Positions 53,689-61,838 of a DNA stretch of 64,000 nucleotides are shown in pieces. Below the pieces are notes generated by a model. The model did not search any database and was not told where the DNA came from. It saw only the letters and a list, made by a program, of their open reading frames with translations. Source of the stretch: an uncultured Anaeroplasma sp. (GTDB lineage: Bacteria > Bacillota_I > Bacilli_A > Acholeplasmatales > Anaeroplasmataceae); the NCBI GenBank assembly GCA_945919465.1, contig CAMEJG010000001.1, positions 1-64,000 on the forward strand, given 5' to 3'. Each line of letters opens with the position of its first letter. Position 1 is the first letter of the stretch. The translations under genes were made by a program, and so were the position numbers.

Positions 53689-54276
53689 ATGATTTTATAT
53701 GGAATAATTATTATATTATCTATGATAATAGATATATTAATTAATATATTTTTTGTTAAGGCTGCCAGTAATTTAACGTATATTATATCGACTATATATT
53801 TTGTTATATTATTAATATTGATTGATGGAATATTTGCAGGAATAATAAGATGGTTTATTCCTAAAAAATTCATTAATAAGGATCATAAAATATATCAAAT
53901 TTCTAAAAAAGAAATAAAAATTTATGATTTTTTTGGAATGAAAAGATGGAAACATTTAATTCCTGATTTAGGTCAATTTACTAATTTTCAAAAAAACAAA
54001 ATAGAAAATCCAAAGGATAATCTTTATCTTGAAAGATATATAATGGAAGCCATATATGGTATGTGGGGGCATTTAGTTGGGGCTCCAATGGGATTTTTAG
54101 TATTATTATTTGATTTTAATATGTATACTAATGGCTCAACACTGTGGCTTACTGTAGCTCTACCTTGTGCAATAATAAATTTAATATTAGATATTATTCC
54201 TGCATTCGTATTAAGATATAATTTAAATAGATTACAAGTAATGTATAAATATAATGAAAAACATCAAAATAAATAA
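53689..54276 (+). CDS. CrtO-like membrane acyltransferase
   Basis: A 195-residue protein with two N-terminal and two C-terminal helices around a soluble core. The core motif FFGMKRWKHLIPDLGQF resembles the signature of glycosyl-4,4'-diaponeurosporenoate acyltransferases (K-x-W-K...PD-x-G-x-F). In staphylococci this enzyme acylates a carotenoid sugar; here no carotenoid genes are nearby, so the acceptor may be another glycolipid. AAGGGAGA precedes the ATG. Monocistronic with promoter and terminator. Confidence 0.68.
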   Translation: MILYGIIIILSMIIDILINIFFVKAASNLTYIISTIYFVILLILIDGIFAGIIRWFIPKKFINKDHKIYQISKKEIKIYDFFGMKRWKHLIPDLGQFTNFQKNKIENPKDNLYLERYIMEAIYGMWGHLVGAPMGFLVLLFDFNMYTNGSTLWLTVALPCAIINLILDIIPAFVLRYNLNRLQVMYKYNEKHQNK

Positions 54277-54278
54277 TA

Positions 54279-54318
54279 AAATTGGTATAAGGTATTATTT
54301 TTATACCAATTTTATTAT
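54279..54318 (+). terminator. Terminator of the CrtO-like gene
   Basis: A 13-bp stem (aataaaattggtata with tataccaattttatt) and a T-rich end. Confidence 0.8.
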
Positions 54319-54346
54319 TTATAAGTCAATTATAAATGTATAATGG

Positions 54347-54375
54347 TTGACATATTATTAAATTATTAGTAAAAT
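54347..54375 (+). promoter_or_regulatory. Promoter of the HAD gene at 54425
   Basis: Consensus TTGACA (54347-54352), 17 bases, TAAAAT (54370-54375). Confidence 0.8.
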
Positions 54376-54424
54376 GAAATTACAAAGAGCTATTGTTAAA
54401 AATAAATAGGAAAGGAGAAATATT

Positions 54425-55075
54425 ATGGATAGTAAGCTTCAAAAATTTCTTGATGAAAAGAGATGTTATATTTTTGACTTAGATGGAACTTTAGGTGATA
54501 CTGAAAAATTACACTGGGTAGCTCATAACCAAATTCTAAAAAAAGAATATGGTATAGAAGTTGATCATGAGCATATTCTATCTTATTTAGGTAAGCCTGA
54601 AGAAGTATTCCTAGAGGAAATTGAAAGAGATTATAACATTAAAATTGAAAACAAGGAAAAATACTCAAAGAAAAGAGCTAAATTAGCTTGTAAAATTATT
54701 TTATCTCAATCTAAGCCTTTTAAATTCATTCAAGAGGTATTAGATTATAGAGGATTAGGTATTAGAGTATTTTTAGTATCTGCACAAAACAAAGCAGTTG
54801 CGCTTAAGCTAATGCGTAAGTGGGATTTCTATCGTCATTTTAATGAAACAAATTCCTTCTTTTGTGATGCAGAACACCCAGTTAAATCAGATTTTTATGA
54901 TGTAATATTAAAATCATTAAAAACTGCAAAGCCTGAAGAAATAGTATTATTTGAAGACGTAAATAAGTATTTAGCTGAAGGAAAAAAGCGTGGCTTTAAA
55001 ACTGTAGGTATTGATAGTGGTTTTGGTTGCCCTATTACTGATGCAGATTATATTATTGATACTAGAGAAAAATAA
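54425..55075 (+). CDS. HAD-superfamily phosphatase
   Basis: A 216-residue HAD-IA hydrolase of the phosphoglycolate-phosphatase/beta-phosphoglucomutase type. Motif I YIFDLDGTLGDT (both catalytic Asp present), helical cap (about 24-85), motif II FLVSAQN, motif III Lys in EHPVKSDFYD and motif IV IVLFEDVNKYLAEGKKRG. AAAGGAG precedes the ATG. The substrate is not predictable from the sequence. Monocistronic. Confidence 0.9.
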   Translation: MDSKLQKFLDEKRCYIFDLDGTLGDTEKLHWVAHNQILKKEYGIEVDHEHILSYLGKPEEVFLEEIERDYNIKIENKEKYSKKRAKLACKIILSQSKPFKFIQEVLDYRGLGIRVFLVSAQNKAVALKLMRKWDFYRHFNETNSFFCDAEHPVKSDFYDVILKSLKTAKPEEIVLFEDVNKYLAEGKKRGFKTVGIDSGFGCPITDADYIIDTREK

Positions 55076-55094
55076 TTGTATAACATTGTTCAAA

Positions 55095-55122
55095 AAAGGG
55101 AGAATTTGATTCTCCCTTTTAT
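55095..55122 (+). terminator. Terminator of the HAD gene
   Basis: A 9-bp stem (aagggagaa / ttctccctt) with a TTTGA-type loop and a T-run. Confidence 0.9.
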
Positions 55123-55188
55123 TCTATATTTCTTTTAAATAGTAATTATATTCTATAAATTCCTAGACTCGCCTTAATATCAAGGAAC

Positions 55189-55228
55189 AAAAAAAGGCTT
55201 GATACGGTTAAATTAATTTTATCAAGCC
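55189..55228 (-). terminator. Terminator of tRNA-Leu
   Basis: Arms at 55220-55228 and 55196-55204 (ggcttgata / tatcaagcc) followed by T7 on the minus strand, 15 bases after the tRNA. Confidence 0.88.
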
Positions 55229-55242
55229 ATTATTTTCAATAC

Positions 55243-55327
55243 TGGTGCCCGAAACAGGAATCGAACCTGCACTCCATGGGAACTAGATTCTAAGTCTAGC
55301 GCGTCTGCCAGTTCCGCCATTCGGGCA
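55243..55327 (-). tRNA. tRNA-Leu (anticodon UAG)
   Basis: An 85-nt class II tRNA with encoded CCA; acceptor TGCCCGA/TCGGGCA. The anticodon arm CTAGA-CTTAGAA-TCTAG gives UAG, reading CUN. The long variable arm and GGTTCGATTCC T-loop are present. It stands alone with promoter and terminator. Confidence 0.95.
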
Positions 55328-55356
55328 TATAATACAATCTCACGACTGCAAGATGT

Positions 55357-55385
55357 ATTATACTCAAAAAATATCTTATTGTCAA
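55357..55385 (-). promoter_or_regulatory. Promoter of tRNA-Leu
   Basis: Perfect TTGACA (55380-55385) and TATAAT (55357-55362) with 17-base spacing on the minus strand. Confidence 0.88.
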
Positions 55386-55439
55386 TATAGAATTTTCATT
55401 TTAATTATTATTAATTTACATTTGTCAATTTAAAAATAA

Positions 55440-57443
55440 TTAATAAATTCCTTTATAAATTCTCTTTTTATTAATATAAATAAACTCATAACAAATAAAA
55501 ATAAATAATCCTGCGTAAGATAGATACCTTATTCCCATAGAGAATTTCATACCATTAGTTCCAGAATAATTTGTAATAACCTTATATTCTCCAGGTTTAA
55601 CTCTAAAGGAAACTAATCCATCAATTTCAATTACCTCCACATATTCACTATTTACATAGCTACTAACGTATACCTCATATCCAGGATAATATAATAATGG
55701 AAGTTGAATTAATGACTCTTTTTCTACTTTAATATTCATTTCATATACTGGTGCCTTTTTATTTAGCACCTCAATATTTCCCTCGCCCTCTAAGAATACT
55801 GGTTCAAAGGAATAAGGATTTTTATTAAAGGAATACCATATTTCATGATAAATATTATAATATAAAGAATTATTATATAAAGAATTATATCCAGACCCTA
55901 GATAGAAATTTTTTGGATAATATTCTAAATTAGCTCCTATAGACATAAAATGATTGTAAACATCATCTGTAATTTCATATCGATAGCTTGGATTTTCAGT
56001 TTCCTGTAAGATTAATCTTTTTTCTAATAATGGTTGATTAGCCATCATAATAAATCCAGTTAATACTGCTATCATATATTTTGCATATTTTTCTTTAAAG
56101 GAATTTAATATATATACAAATAAAACAGATACAAATAATGATATAAAAGCCCATAATCTCCAAGGAAATTGAATCTTTAATAAGAATTCAGGCATAATGT
56201 CCCAAACATAATCTTGAGTTATCATAATTAATACTATAATTGAAATGAAGATATAATACCAAAAATCAATATTAGTAATTAATTTTTCTCCATTTACCTC
56301 TTCTTTTGAGTAATTAATAATTAGATATAATATAAAAACAATAATTCCTCCTAAAATTATTTCTAATCTATTAATCGTTAAGCAAATTAATAAAAAATAT
56401 AATGTTAAAGAAATAATACTATGGAAATACTTAAGCTTTTTAATATTAGATAATCCCAAATCTAATGAGATAGCTACACCAGAATAAATTATAAATAAAA
56501 TTAAGCTCATTGTTAGATTATCATTAGAGAAAATATAACCAAAACCTCCTGTAAGCCAACCATAATTTAAAAATCCTGAATAACTAAAACAATCATAGGT
56601 TCTTGATTTTACAGCCTCAACATTAGTCCACATTCTAACAGGTTCACTTACATTATAAAAATCCATACCAAGTAATGTCATTTGAGTAACAATATTAAAT
56701 AATGTTAAGCCTAATATTAAGCCAATAGATAAAAATGAATAAATTATTTTTCTTTTATTCTTCAATAATGCTATTACTTTCTTAATATTAAATAATAAAT
56801 AAATAATACCAAATATATAACAATACAAAGCTGTTAAATTATGACTTAAAAATAATAATACCGCTCCTGAAATAACTTCAATATATGGAACAATACTTTC
56901 TTCTTTATTATTTAAAATATCATATAATCCCATATAAAATAATGGTAAAAACATAATAGCTAATCCTTCAGCATAGGCTATTCTACAATAATAATCAAAT
57001 AATCTATAAGGATAAAATATGAATATCGCTGCACAAATAATAGAAATAACTTTTCTATTTTTAGTAATATGCATACCAAATCTATACATAAATATTCCGG
57101 AAATATATACACTTAAAAATAATACAACCTTAAAGCTAGTTAATAACGAAATATTAAAAATACTTAAAATAACTCCCATTAATGCTGCAACTAAATGAGG
57201 TATAGGAGAATAAAATAGTTTTTTTCCTACACCCACACCAGAAGCTAAATATGGAGAAATTAAACTGAAATTTCCTTCTAATATAGCTTGATATTGATCA
57301 TATATATTTGCAAAATGATAATCAGAATCATCACCATTTGGATATCCATTAGTAATAAATAATAAATAACATGCAAATACAGAAAAAATTAATAATACTA
57401 AATATGGAAATATTTTTATAAATATATTTTTTACCTTTTCCAT
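55440..57443 (-). CDS. PTPS-related integral membrane protein (GT-C-like)
   Basis: A 667-residue protein with an N-terminal membrane helix, then a loop with GYPNGDDSDYHFANIYDQYQ (acidic D-D-x-D/H pattern typical of GT-C enzymes), about eleven further helices and an extracytoplasmic C-terminal domain (about 485-640) before a last helix. This is the layout of the 6-pyruvoyl-tetrahydropterin synthase-related membrane domain (PTPS_related) of Firmicutes, probably a polyprenyl-phosphate-sugar-using glycosyltransferase of the cell envelope. ATG 57443 is chosen because GAGGTG lies upstream; the GTG at 57449 is inside that site. It is monocistronic. Confidence 0.75.
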   Translation of the reverse strand: MEKVKNIFIKIFPYLVLLIFSVFACYLLFITNGYPNGDDSDYHFANIYDQYQAILEGNFSLISPYLASGVGVGKKLFYSPIPHLVAALMGVILSIFNISLLTSFKVVLFLSVYISGIFMYRFGMHITKNRKVISIICAAIFIFYPYRLFDYYCRIAYAEGLAIMFLPLFYMGLYDILNNKEESIVPYIEVISGAVLLFLSHNLTALYCYIFGIIYLLFNIKKVIALLKNKRKIIYSFLSIGLILGLTLFNIVTQMTLLGMDFYNVSEPVRMWTNVEAVKSRTYDCFSYSGFLNYGWLTGGFGYIFSNDNLTMSLILFIIYSGVAISLDLGLSNIKKLKYFHSIISLTLYFLLICLTINRLEIILGGIIVFILYLIINYSKEEVNGEKLITNIDFWYYIFISIIVLIMITQDYVWDIMPEFLLKIQFPWRLWAFISLFVSVLFVYILNSFKEKYAKYMIAVLTGFIMMANQPLLEKRLILQETENPSYRYEITDDVYNHFMSIGANLEYYPKNFYLGSGYNSLYNNSLYYNIYHEIWYSFNKNPYSFEPVFLEGEGNIEVLNKKAPVYEMNIKVEKESLIQLPLLYYPGYEVYVSSYVNSEYVEVIEIDGLVSFRVKPGEYKVITNYSGTNGMKFSMGIRYLSYAGLFIFICYEFIYINKKRIYKGIY

Positions 57444-57512
57444 AAGCACCTCAAAAAAATTAATATAGAATGATTATATCACATTATTATAAATATAATA
57501 ACATTTTTGTTA

Positions 57513-57541
57513 AAAAGAAAAAGGTATTTATAAAATACCTT
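57513..57541 (-). terminator. Terminator of rpsP-khpA
   Basis: An 8-bp stem (aaggtatt / aatacctt) with a short loop and T-run on the minus strand, next to the khpA stop. Confidence 0.8.
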
Positions 57542-57545
57542 AATC

Positions 57546-57794
57546 TTACTCTTTACTATTAATATCTAGGTGAATCCTTTTTCCTTCTTTAGAAGCACCA
57601 GCATATAATACAGTACGAATAGCCTTTGCAATATTACCATTCTTACCAATTACACGACCTAAATCACTTGGATTTAATTTTACCTGATACTCAAGATTAT
57701 CTTCAGTCTCGTTAACACATATAATTTCTACATCCTGAGGATAGGCTACTAAAGGAAGAATTAAACTAGCAATTAACTCTTCAAACTTTATCAT
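57546..57794 (-). CDS. khpA: KH-domain RNA-binding protein KhpA
   Basis: An 82-residue single KH domain with the GxxG loop in LGRVIGKNGNIAKAIRTVLY (about 46-65). KhpA binds RNA and, with KhpB/Jag, controls cell-division and envelope gene expression. It follows rpsP after 11 bases, the order seen in Bacillus (rpsP-ylqC). Here the operon ends after khpA, without rimM-trmD. AGGTGCTACT precedes the ATG. Confidence 0.95.
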   Translation of the reverse strand: MIKFEELIASLILPLVAYPQDVEIICVNETEDNLEYQVKLNPSDLGRVIGKNGNIAKAIRTVLYAGASKEGKRIHLDINSKE

Positions 57795-57805
57795 AGTAGC
57801 ACCTC

Positions 57806-58051
57806 TTACTTAGAAATTACGTTATTAGCAACTAAAATATTCTTTACTGTAGTAGTAGGTTGAGCACCATTCTTTAACCAAGCTTGAACCTTTTCAGCAT
57901 CTACAGTAACTGTAGCTGGGTCAGTTAATGGATTATATGTACCTAAAATCTCTAAGAACTTACCATCACGTGGAGATCTTGAGTCAGCAGCAACAATACG
58001 ATATTTTGGAGCCTTATGTGCACCAAATCTTTGTAATCTAATTTTAACCAT
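57806..58051 (-). CDS. rpsP: 30S ribosomal protein S16
   Basis: An 81-residue protein with the S16 signature ([20 protein letters not shown] and [20 protein letters not shown]). It binds 16S rRNA in 30S assembly. Strong AAGGAGTG site; promoter at 58084-58111. Confidence 0.98.
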   Translation of the reverse strand: MVKIRLQRFGAHKAPKYRIVAADSRSPRDGKFLEILGTYNPLTDPATVTVDAEKVQAWLKNGAQPTTTVKNILVANNVISK

Positions 58052-58083
58052 ATTAATACACTCCTTTTATTTATTTCAAGAGT

Positions 58084-58111
58084 ATTATATCACAAAAATA
58101 TTAGCTGTCAA
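58084..58111 (-). promoter_or_regulatory. Promoter of rpsP overlapping a terminator
   Basis: TTGACA (58106-58111), 16 bases, extended TGATATAAT (-10 at 58084-58089) on the minus strand. The -35 box lies in the 3' arm of the upstream terminator stem. Confidence 0.85.
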
Positions 58112-58139
58112 GTATTTTTTCTTGACAGCTAATATTTTT
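58095..58139. terminator. Strong bidirectional terminator between the ATPase gene and rpsP
   Basis: A stem of about 18 bp (attagctgtcaag with cttgacagctaat plus flanking A/T pairs) with an A/T-rich loop and T-runs on both sides. It ends the ATPase gene on the minus strand. Confidence 0.88.
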
Positions 58140-59454
58140 ATAAAAACATAATAAGATATATTGGTAAGATAATAAGATTATCCTTTAATTCAAAAACATT
58201 TTTATTTCCGAATACATATCCATATGGAATTTTATAATTTCCATTTTCTGATACCAATTTTGGAATTGCTCTAAAATTATTTTGATCTTTTCCTGACTTT
58301 ATTTCTATCGGAAGAACAGATAGATTATCATAATCATTAATTAAAAAATCTACTTCTCCTACTTTCTTACTATCAAAATAAAATAATTTATGCCCATGAG
58401 CGATTAATTCCATAGCACAGACCGTTTCATATACTGAGCCTAAATTAATTCCATTATCATTTTCTAAAATTGCTTTTATGTTATTTTTATACAATAAATT
58501 AGTTAAGATTCCTACGTCATTATAATATAATTTAACTAAATTCTTACTAGTAGATTCATTAAGTGGAAAAACTGGATTACTTACAGCATAAGTTTGATTA
58601 GCGATACCAGAAGCAACTAAATAATCAAATTCTTCTTCGTATTTCTCTAAATTTGAATCATTTTTATTTTCAATTCTTTTAAACATAACTCTTTTAACTT
58701 TATTAGACATATTAGATATTAACAAGTCATAAACCTTTGAAATTTTTAATTTGTGTTCTAAATCATATCTAGAACAATCATCTTTATAATAATTAAATGT
58801 TTGAGAATGAACTTCCCTTGTTTTAAAAACATTTTTATTTATTACATATTCAATAACTGCATCAGGTAAGCCACCACAAATCAAATAATCCTTAAATAAA
58901 GATAAGAACTGTTTATGTATTGCATCTTGAACCATGGTTTTATTCTTAAAACAACCTCTTAAATATTCAATAACTTCAATTCCAACATTATTTGCCCATA
59001 AGAATTCTTCAAAGTCCATTGGATACATTTTTACTTCATCAATTGATCCCATCGGAATAAATATATGTTTAAGAGTTACTCCTAATAATGATCCACTTGC
59101 AATATAACGATAACGATTTTCTTTTTTTAAATCTTTAAGTAATGTAATTAATTGTGGATAATATTGAATTTCATCTAGAAATATAATTGTATCATCTATT
59201 GAATTAAGCTTATCTCCAAATAATGAGCCAACTAATAGATAAAATGATTTTGTAGTCCTAATATTTTTGAATAATTGTTCACCTTCATAATCTGATTTTA
59301 AGTCTATTTCAATATAATTTGCAAAAAAATGTGATGCGGTCTCTCTAATAATAAAACTTTTACCAATTTGTCTAGCACCATCTATAATTATTATTTTAGC
59401 ATTTAAATTACTATAATAATCATTTAGAATCATTTCAACTTTCCTTTTAAACAT
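58138..59454 (-). CDS. AAA ATPase with DUF4143-type C-terminus
   Basis: A 438-residue protein: AAA_14-type P-loop DGARQIGKSFIIRE (Walker A GARQIGKS), Walker B DDTIIFLDEIQYYP, SYIASGSLL-like sensor (RYIASGSLLGVTLKHIFIPM), then the YPMDFEEFLWA motif and a DUF4143 nuclease-like end (GEVDFLINDYDN and LPIEIKSGKD, a PD-(D/E)XK-like D-x(n)-E-x-K pattern). Such archaeal-type ATPases are common in gut bacteria, often in many copies, of unclear function. Its promoter region carries four 33-bp iterons (59473-59583), suggesting autoregulation. GAGGTGACAAT precedes the ATG. Confidence 0.87.
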   Translation of the reverse strand: MFKRKVEMILNDYYSNLNAKIIIIDGARQIGKSFIIRETASHFFANYIEIDLKSDYEGEQLFKNIRTTKSFYLLVGSLFGDKLNSIDDTIIFLDEIQYYPQLITLLKDLKKENRYRYIASGSLLGVTLKHIFIPMGSIDEVKMYPMDFEEFLWANNVGIEVIEYLRGCFKNKTMVQDAIHKQFLSLFKDYLICGGLPDAVIEYVINKNVFKTREVHSQTFNYYKDDCSRYDLEHKLKISKVYDLLISNMSNKVKRVMFKRIENKNDSNLEKYEEEFDYLVASGIANQTYAVSNPVFPLNESTSKNLVKLYYNDVGILTNLLYKNNIKAILENDNGINLGSVYETVCAMELIAHGHKLFYFDSKKVGEVDFLINDYDNLSVLPIEIKSGKDQNNFRAIPKLVSENGNYKIPYGYVFGNKNVFELKDNLIILPIYLIMFL

Positions 59455-59472
59455 ATTGTCACCTCAATATTA

Positions 59473-59583
59473 CGGTTTTTCCAATACTATTTTATCACTA
59501 AAAATCGGTTTTTCCAATACTATTTCAATGTTAAAAATCGGTTTTTCCAATATTTTTTTTATAGAAATTATCGGTTTTTCCAA
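59473..59583. repeat. Four 33-bp iterons upstream of the ATPase gene
   Basis: The 12-mer CGGTTTTTCCAA starts at 59473, 59506, 59539 and 59572: exactly 33-base steps (about three helical turns). The following aatacta-type bases are partly shared. On the minus strand each repeat supplies TTGGAA; together with TAAAAT at 59489-59494 the second copy forms a promoter with 17-base spacing. Confidence 0.9.
59489..59517 (-). promoter_or_regulatory. Promoter of the ATPase gene within the iterons
   Basis: TTGGAA (59512-59517), 17 bases, TAAAAT (59489-59494). The iteron at 59473-59484 would cover the transcription start, so a bound protein would block initiation. Confidence 0.65.
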
Positions 59584-59667
59584 AAAAAATTAAAAATGTC
59601 ATTTTAATATAATAAAAAAAATCATTTGTTTATCATAACAATAAATAAATGATTAAATAAATTAATT

Positions 59668-60012
59668 TTATATAGAATTTATTGATTTTGTTTCTAATAA
59701 TTTATTAGAAATAGAGGCTTTTATTTCATTTAAATCCTTTTCAATCATTTCATTGATTTTTCTTTCAAGCTTAAAATATTCTGATACTTCTGGTAATGAA
59801 TATAATTCCTTCTTTTTTTCTTGAAATTCTAATCTAGCCTTTTCCTCATCCATGTATTTATTTTCTTTAGCTTCTAAATATAAAGCCTCTTTATTTTTAA
59901 AGGATATTATTTTTGAAGAATATTTACTATCAATTATTTTTTTCAAATCTAATAATCTTTTAAAATTTTCTTCCTTTAGAAGCTCATTTAAATATATTTG
60001 TTCTATATTCAT
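59668..60012 (-). CDS. ylbF: YlbF-family protein
   Basis: A 114-residue all-helical protein, matching the YlbF/YmcA family: NEALKEE-like start (YLNELLKEENFKRLLDLKKI), charged middle (EEKARLEFQEKKKELYSLPE) and YFKLERKINEMIEKDLNEI end. In B. subtilis YlbF with YmcA and YaaT stimulates RNase Y-dependent mRNA maturation and affects competence, biofilm formation and sporulation. It is the last gene of ylbD-ylbE-ylbF, the same order as in Bacillus. AGGTAGATATTTT precedes the ATG. Confidence 0.85.
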   Translation of the reverse strand: MNIEQIYLNELLKEENFKRLLDLKKIIDSKYSSKIISFKNKEALYLEAKENKYMDEEKARLEFQEKKKELYSLPEVSEYFKLERKINEMIEKDLNEIKASISNKLLETKSINSI

Positions 60013-60063
60013 AAAATATCTACCTCAAATTAATTATATATTATTTATATTCTAATGCAATAA

Positions 60064-60282
60064 TTATTTATTAATTATACCTGCAAGACTATATAATAAA
60101 TTAAAATTATTTTTAATTTTTTCTAATTTATCTATTCCTCTTATTTTAAGCATTTCTTTAGCTTCATTAATAAAATCATTAAATAAAGAAGGATCATAAT
60201 ATAATATTTTATACCATCTTGGATGATATCTTAAATACATTAATAAATCTAAATGATCATATAAATATTCCATATAATCCAT
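60064..60282 (-). CDS. ylbE: YlbE-like protein
   Basis: A 72-residue protein with the YlbE pattern DLLMYLRYHPRWYKILYYDP (H/R-P-x-W-Y). The function is unknown. The start ATG at 60282 overlaps the ylbD stop by one base (TAATG), a classic coupling; the frame to 60291 starts upstream of the site. Confidence 0.82.
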   Translation of the reverse strand: MDYMEYLYDHLDLLMYLRYHPRWYKILYYDPSLFNDFINEAKEMLKIRGIDKLEKIKNNFNLLYSLAGIINK

Positions 60283-60662
60283 TAATACCACTCATCAAAC
60301 CTTTTATCAAATAGAGGATCCCCAGTAGATTTTTTAGCTAAGGCTCCTGCAGTACCTCCACTAAGGCCCCCTAAAAGCTCTAATACCTTTTGAATACTAG
60401 TGACTGTTTTAGTGACCTGATCAGGATCTATTTTTTTTACATAGCCAATAATTGTTTTAATCATATCCTCAGTAGATGAAGCTTCTTTTTTGGTTTCCTT
60501 AGCCTTAGATACTTTAACTTCTTCTTCATCAAAGGCAGATTCTCCTAATATTACAAAATCTTCATATAACTCCTGCCATGTTTTTCTTTTTGATTGAACT
60601 TCATTTTTAAGTAAAGGATGAGCCTTTACGAATTTTTTAAATTCATCTAATTTCTCACTCAT
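60282..60662 (-). CDS. ylbD: YlbD-like putative coat protein
   Basis: A 126-residue protein with the YlbD start pattern LDEFKKFVKAHPLLKNEVQS and the TWQELYEDFVILGE motif. YlbD is a spore-coat-associated protein in Bacillus. The Lys/Glu-rich middle and GGLSGGTAG loop are low-complexity. ATG 60662 follows AGGTGTATAGT; the GTG at 60671 is in that site. First gene of ylbDEF. Confidence 0.8.
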   Translation of the reverse strand: MSEKLDEFKKFVKAHPLLKNEVQSKRKTWQELYEDFVILGESAFDEEEVKVSKAKETKKEASSTEDMIKTIIGYVKKIDPDQVTKTVTSIQKVLELLGGLSGGTAGALAKKSTGDPLFDKRFDEWY

Positions 60663-60737
60663 ACTATACACCTATTTTACTATATGTTTAAATGAATATT
60701 TTGTGATTTTTTATCATATATTTTTTTGGTGATAATA

Positions 60738-60914
60738 ATGTTTAAATCAAATAAAGGTCAATATAATCCTGATTATTATGAAAATATGCAAATAAATAGA
60801 ATATATTATGAATTAGAAGAAATTAATAGAAAGCTTAGAAATTTAAATAATAGATTACATCGAATTGAATTATTCTTAGGATTATCAATTGATGATAATA
60901 AAGGAGATAAATAG
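60738..60914 (+). CDS. Small charged coiled-coil protein
   Basis: A 58-residue protein with a helical, heptad-type segment (INRIYYELEEINRKLRNLNN, then RLHRIELFLGLSIDD). No family recognised. ATG 60738 follows GGTGATAATA; the frame to 60726 starts upstream of it. It precedes the YjcZ-type gene on the same strand, 57 bases away, and may share its transcript and sporulation timing. Confidence 0.65.
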   Translation: MFKSNKGQYNPDYYENMQINRIYYELEEINRKLRNLNNRLHRIELFLGLSIDDNKGDK

Positions 60915-60971
60915 GCATTTTATCTATCAAAATAAAATCCTACTGCATAAGTTAATGTAGGAGGTGAGATA

Positions 60972-61127
60972 ATGTTTTATCAAACACCAGGCTATGGATA
61001 TGGCAATTATGGATGTATGCCTATGTATCAATGTGGCTGTAATACAAATAGACGTAGCGGATCAAGCTATGCATTAATTCTTGTATTATTTATTCTTCTT
61101 GTAATAATAGGCGCAGCACGTTGGTAA
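60972..61127 (+). CDS. YjcZ-family small sporulation protein
   Basis: A 51-residue protein too short for usual cut-offs but clear: the Gly/Tyr/Cys-rich start (MFYQTPGYGYGNYGCMPMYQ, then CGCNTNRRSGSS) is followed by the family's hydrophobic end (YALILVLFILLVIIGAARW). YjcZ/SscA-like proteins are membrane- or coat-associated and made late in sporulation. GTAGGAGGTGAGATA precedes the ATG. It has a terminator at 61153-61186. Confidence 0.85.
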   Translation: MFYQTPGYGYGNYGCMPMYQCGCNTNRRSGSSYALILVLFILLVIIGAARW

Positions 61128-61152
61128 TATTTATTTAATATATAATAAAATG

Positions 61153-61186
61153 ACCAATAACTTTGAAAAGTGTTATTGGTTTTTAT
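61153..61186 (+). terminator. Terminator of the YjcZ-type gene
   Basis: A 9-bp stem (accaataac / gttattggt) with a T5 run on the plus strand. Confidence 0.85.
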
Positions 61187-61238
61187 ATTTCAATAGAATT
61201 TTTTTCTTTAGTGTGATATAATCACTTCGGTGATAATT

Positions 61239-61838
61239 ATGTATTTAGCAAAGGATATAACAAAAGAAGGAAATCCAATATTAAGAGAAAAATGCTTAAA
61301 AGTAGCACTACCTTTAACAAAGGATGATTTAAATTGTGCTAAGGGATTATTTGAATATGTTGTTGTTTCTGCCATTGATGAGTTAGTAGAAAAATATCAA
61401 ATAAGACCGGGAGTAGGAATTGCCGCTCCTCAGGTTGGAGTAAATAAAAGAATGTTTGCGATAAACTGTGTTGATTTCTTAGACGAAAAACAAAAAAAAT
61501 ATAATTATCTATTTATTAATCCTCAAATTATTGCAAGAAGTAAGGAAATGGTTTATTTACCTGGTGGTGAGGGATGCTTATCTGTTGATAGAGATACACA
61601 AGGTTTAGTTACTCCAAGACATTTAAAAATACAAATTAAAGGTGAAATATTAGATTATCAAACTAATAAGCTAAAGCATGTATCTATGAAGCTTGAGGGA
61701 TATCCTGCAATTGTATTTCAACATGAATATGATCATTTAGATGGAATTCTTTTTACAGATAAAATGTATAAAGAAGAGGAAATTGATGCTGCCCCTTTAT
61801 ATAGGCTTGATGATGAAGGTAACTTAATAGAAGATTAA
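61239..61838 (+). CDS. def: Peptide deformylase
   Basis: Removes the formyl group from nascent proteins. The 199 residues hold all three motifs: GVGIAAPQVG (64-73), EGCLSV (metal Cys) and QHEYDHLDG (metal His and catalytic Glu). Length and the insertions before motif I fit the type II enzymes of Gram-positives. ATG 61239 follows GGTGATAATT; the ATG at 61230 is in that site. A TGATATAAT box lies about 25 bases upstream. Confidence 0.97.
   Translation: MYLAKDITKEGNPILREKCLKVALPLTKDDLNCAKGLFEYVVVSAIDELVEKYQIRPGVGIAAPQVGVNKRMFAINCVDFLDEKQKKYNYLFINPQIIARSKEMVYLPGGEGCLSVDRDTQGLVTPRHLKIQIKGEILDYQTNKLKHVSMKLEGYPAIVFQHEYDHLDGILFTDKMYKEEEIDAAPLYRLDDEGNLIED

Noticed and set aside
59473..59583. 33-bp periodic repeats as a CRISPR array
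   Set aside because: Repeats are only about 12-20 bases with near-identical, AT-rich intervals; there are no cas genes and the array lies in a promoter.
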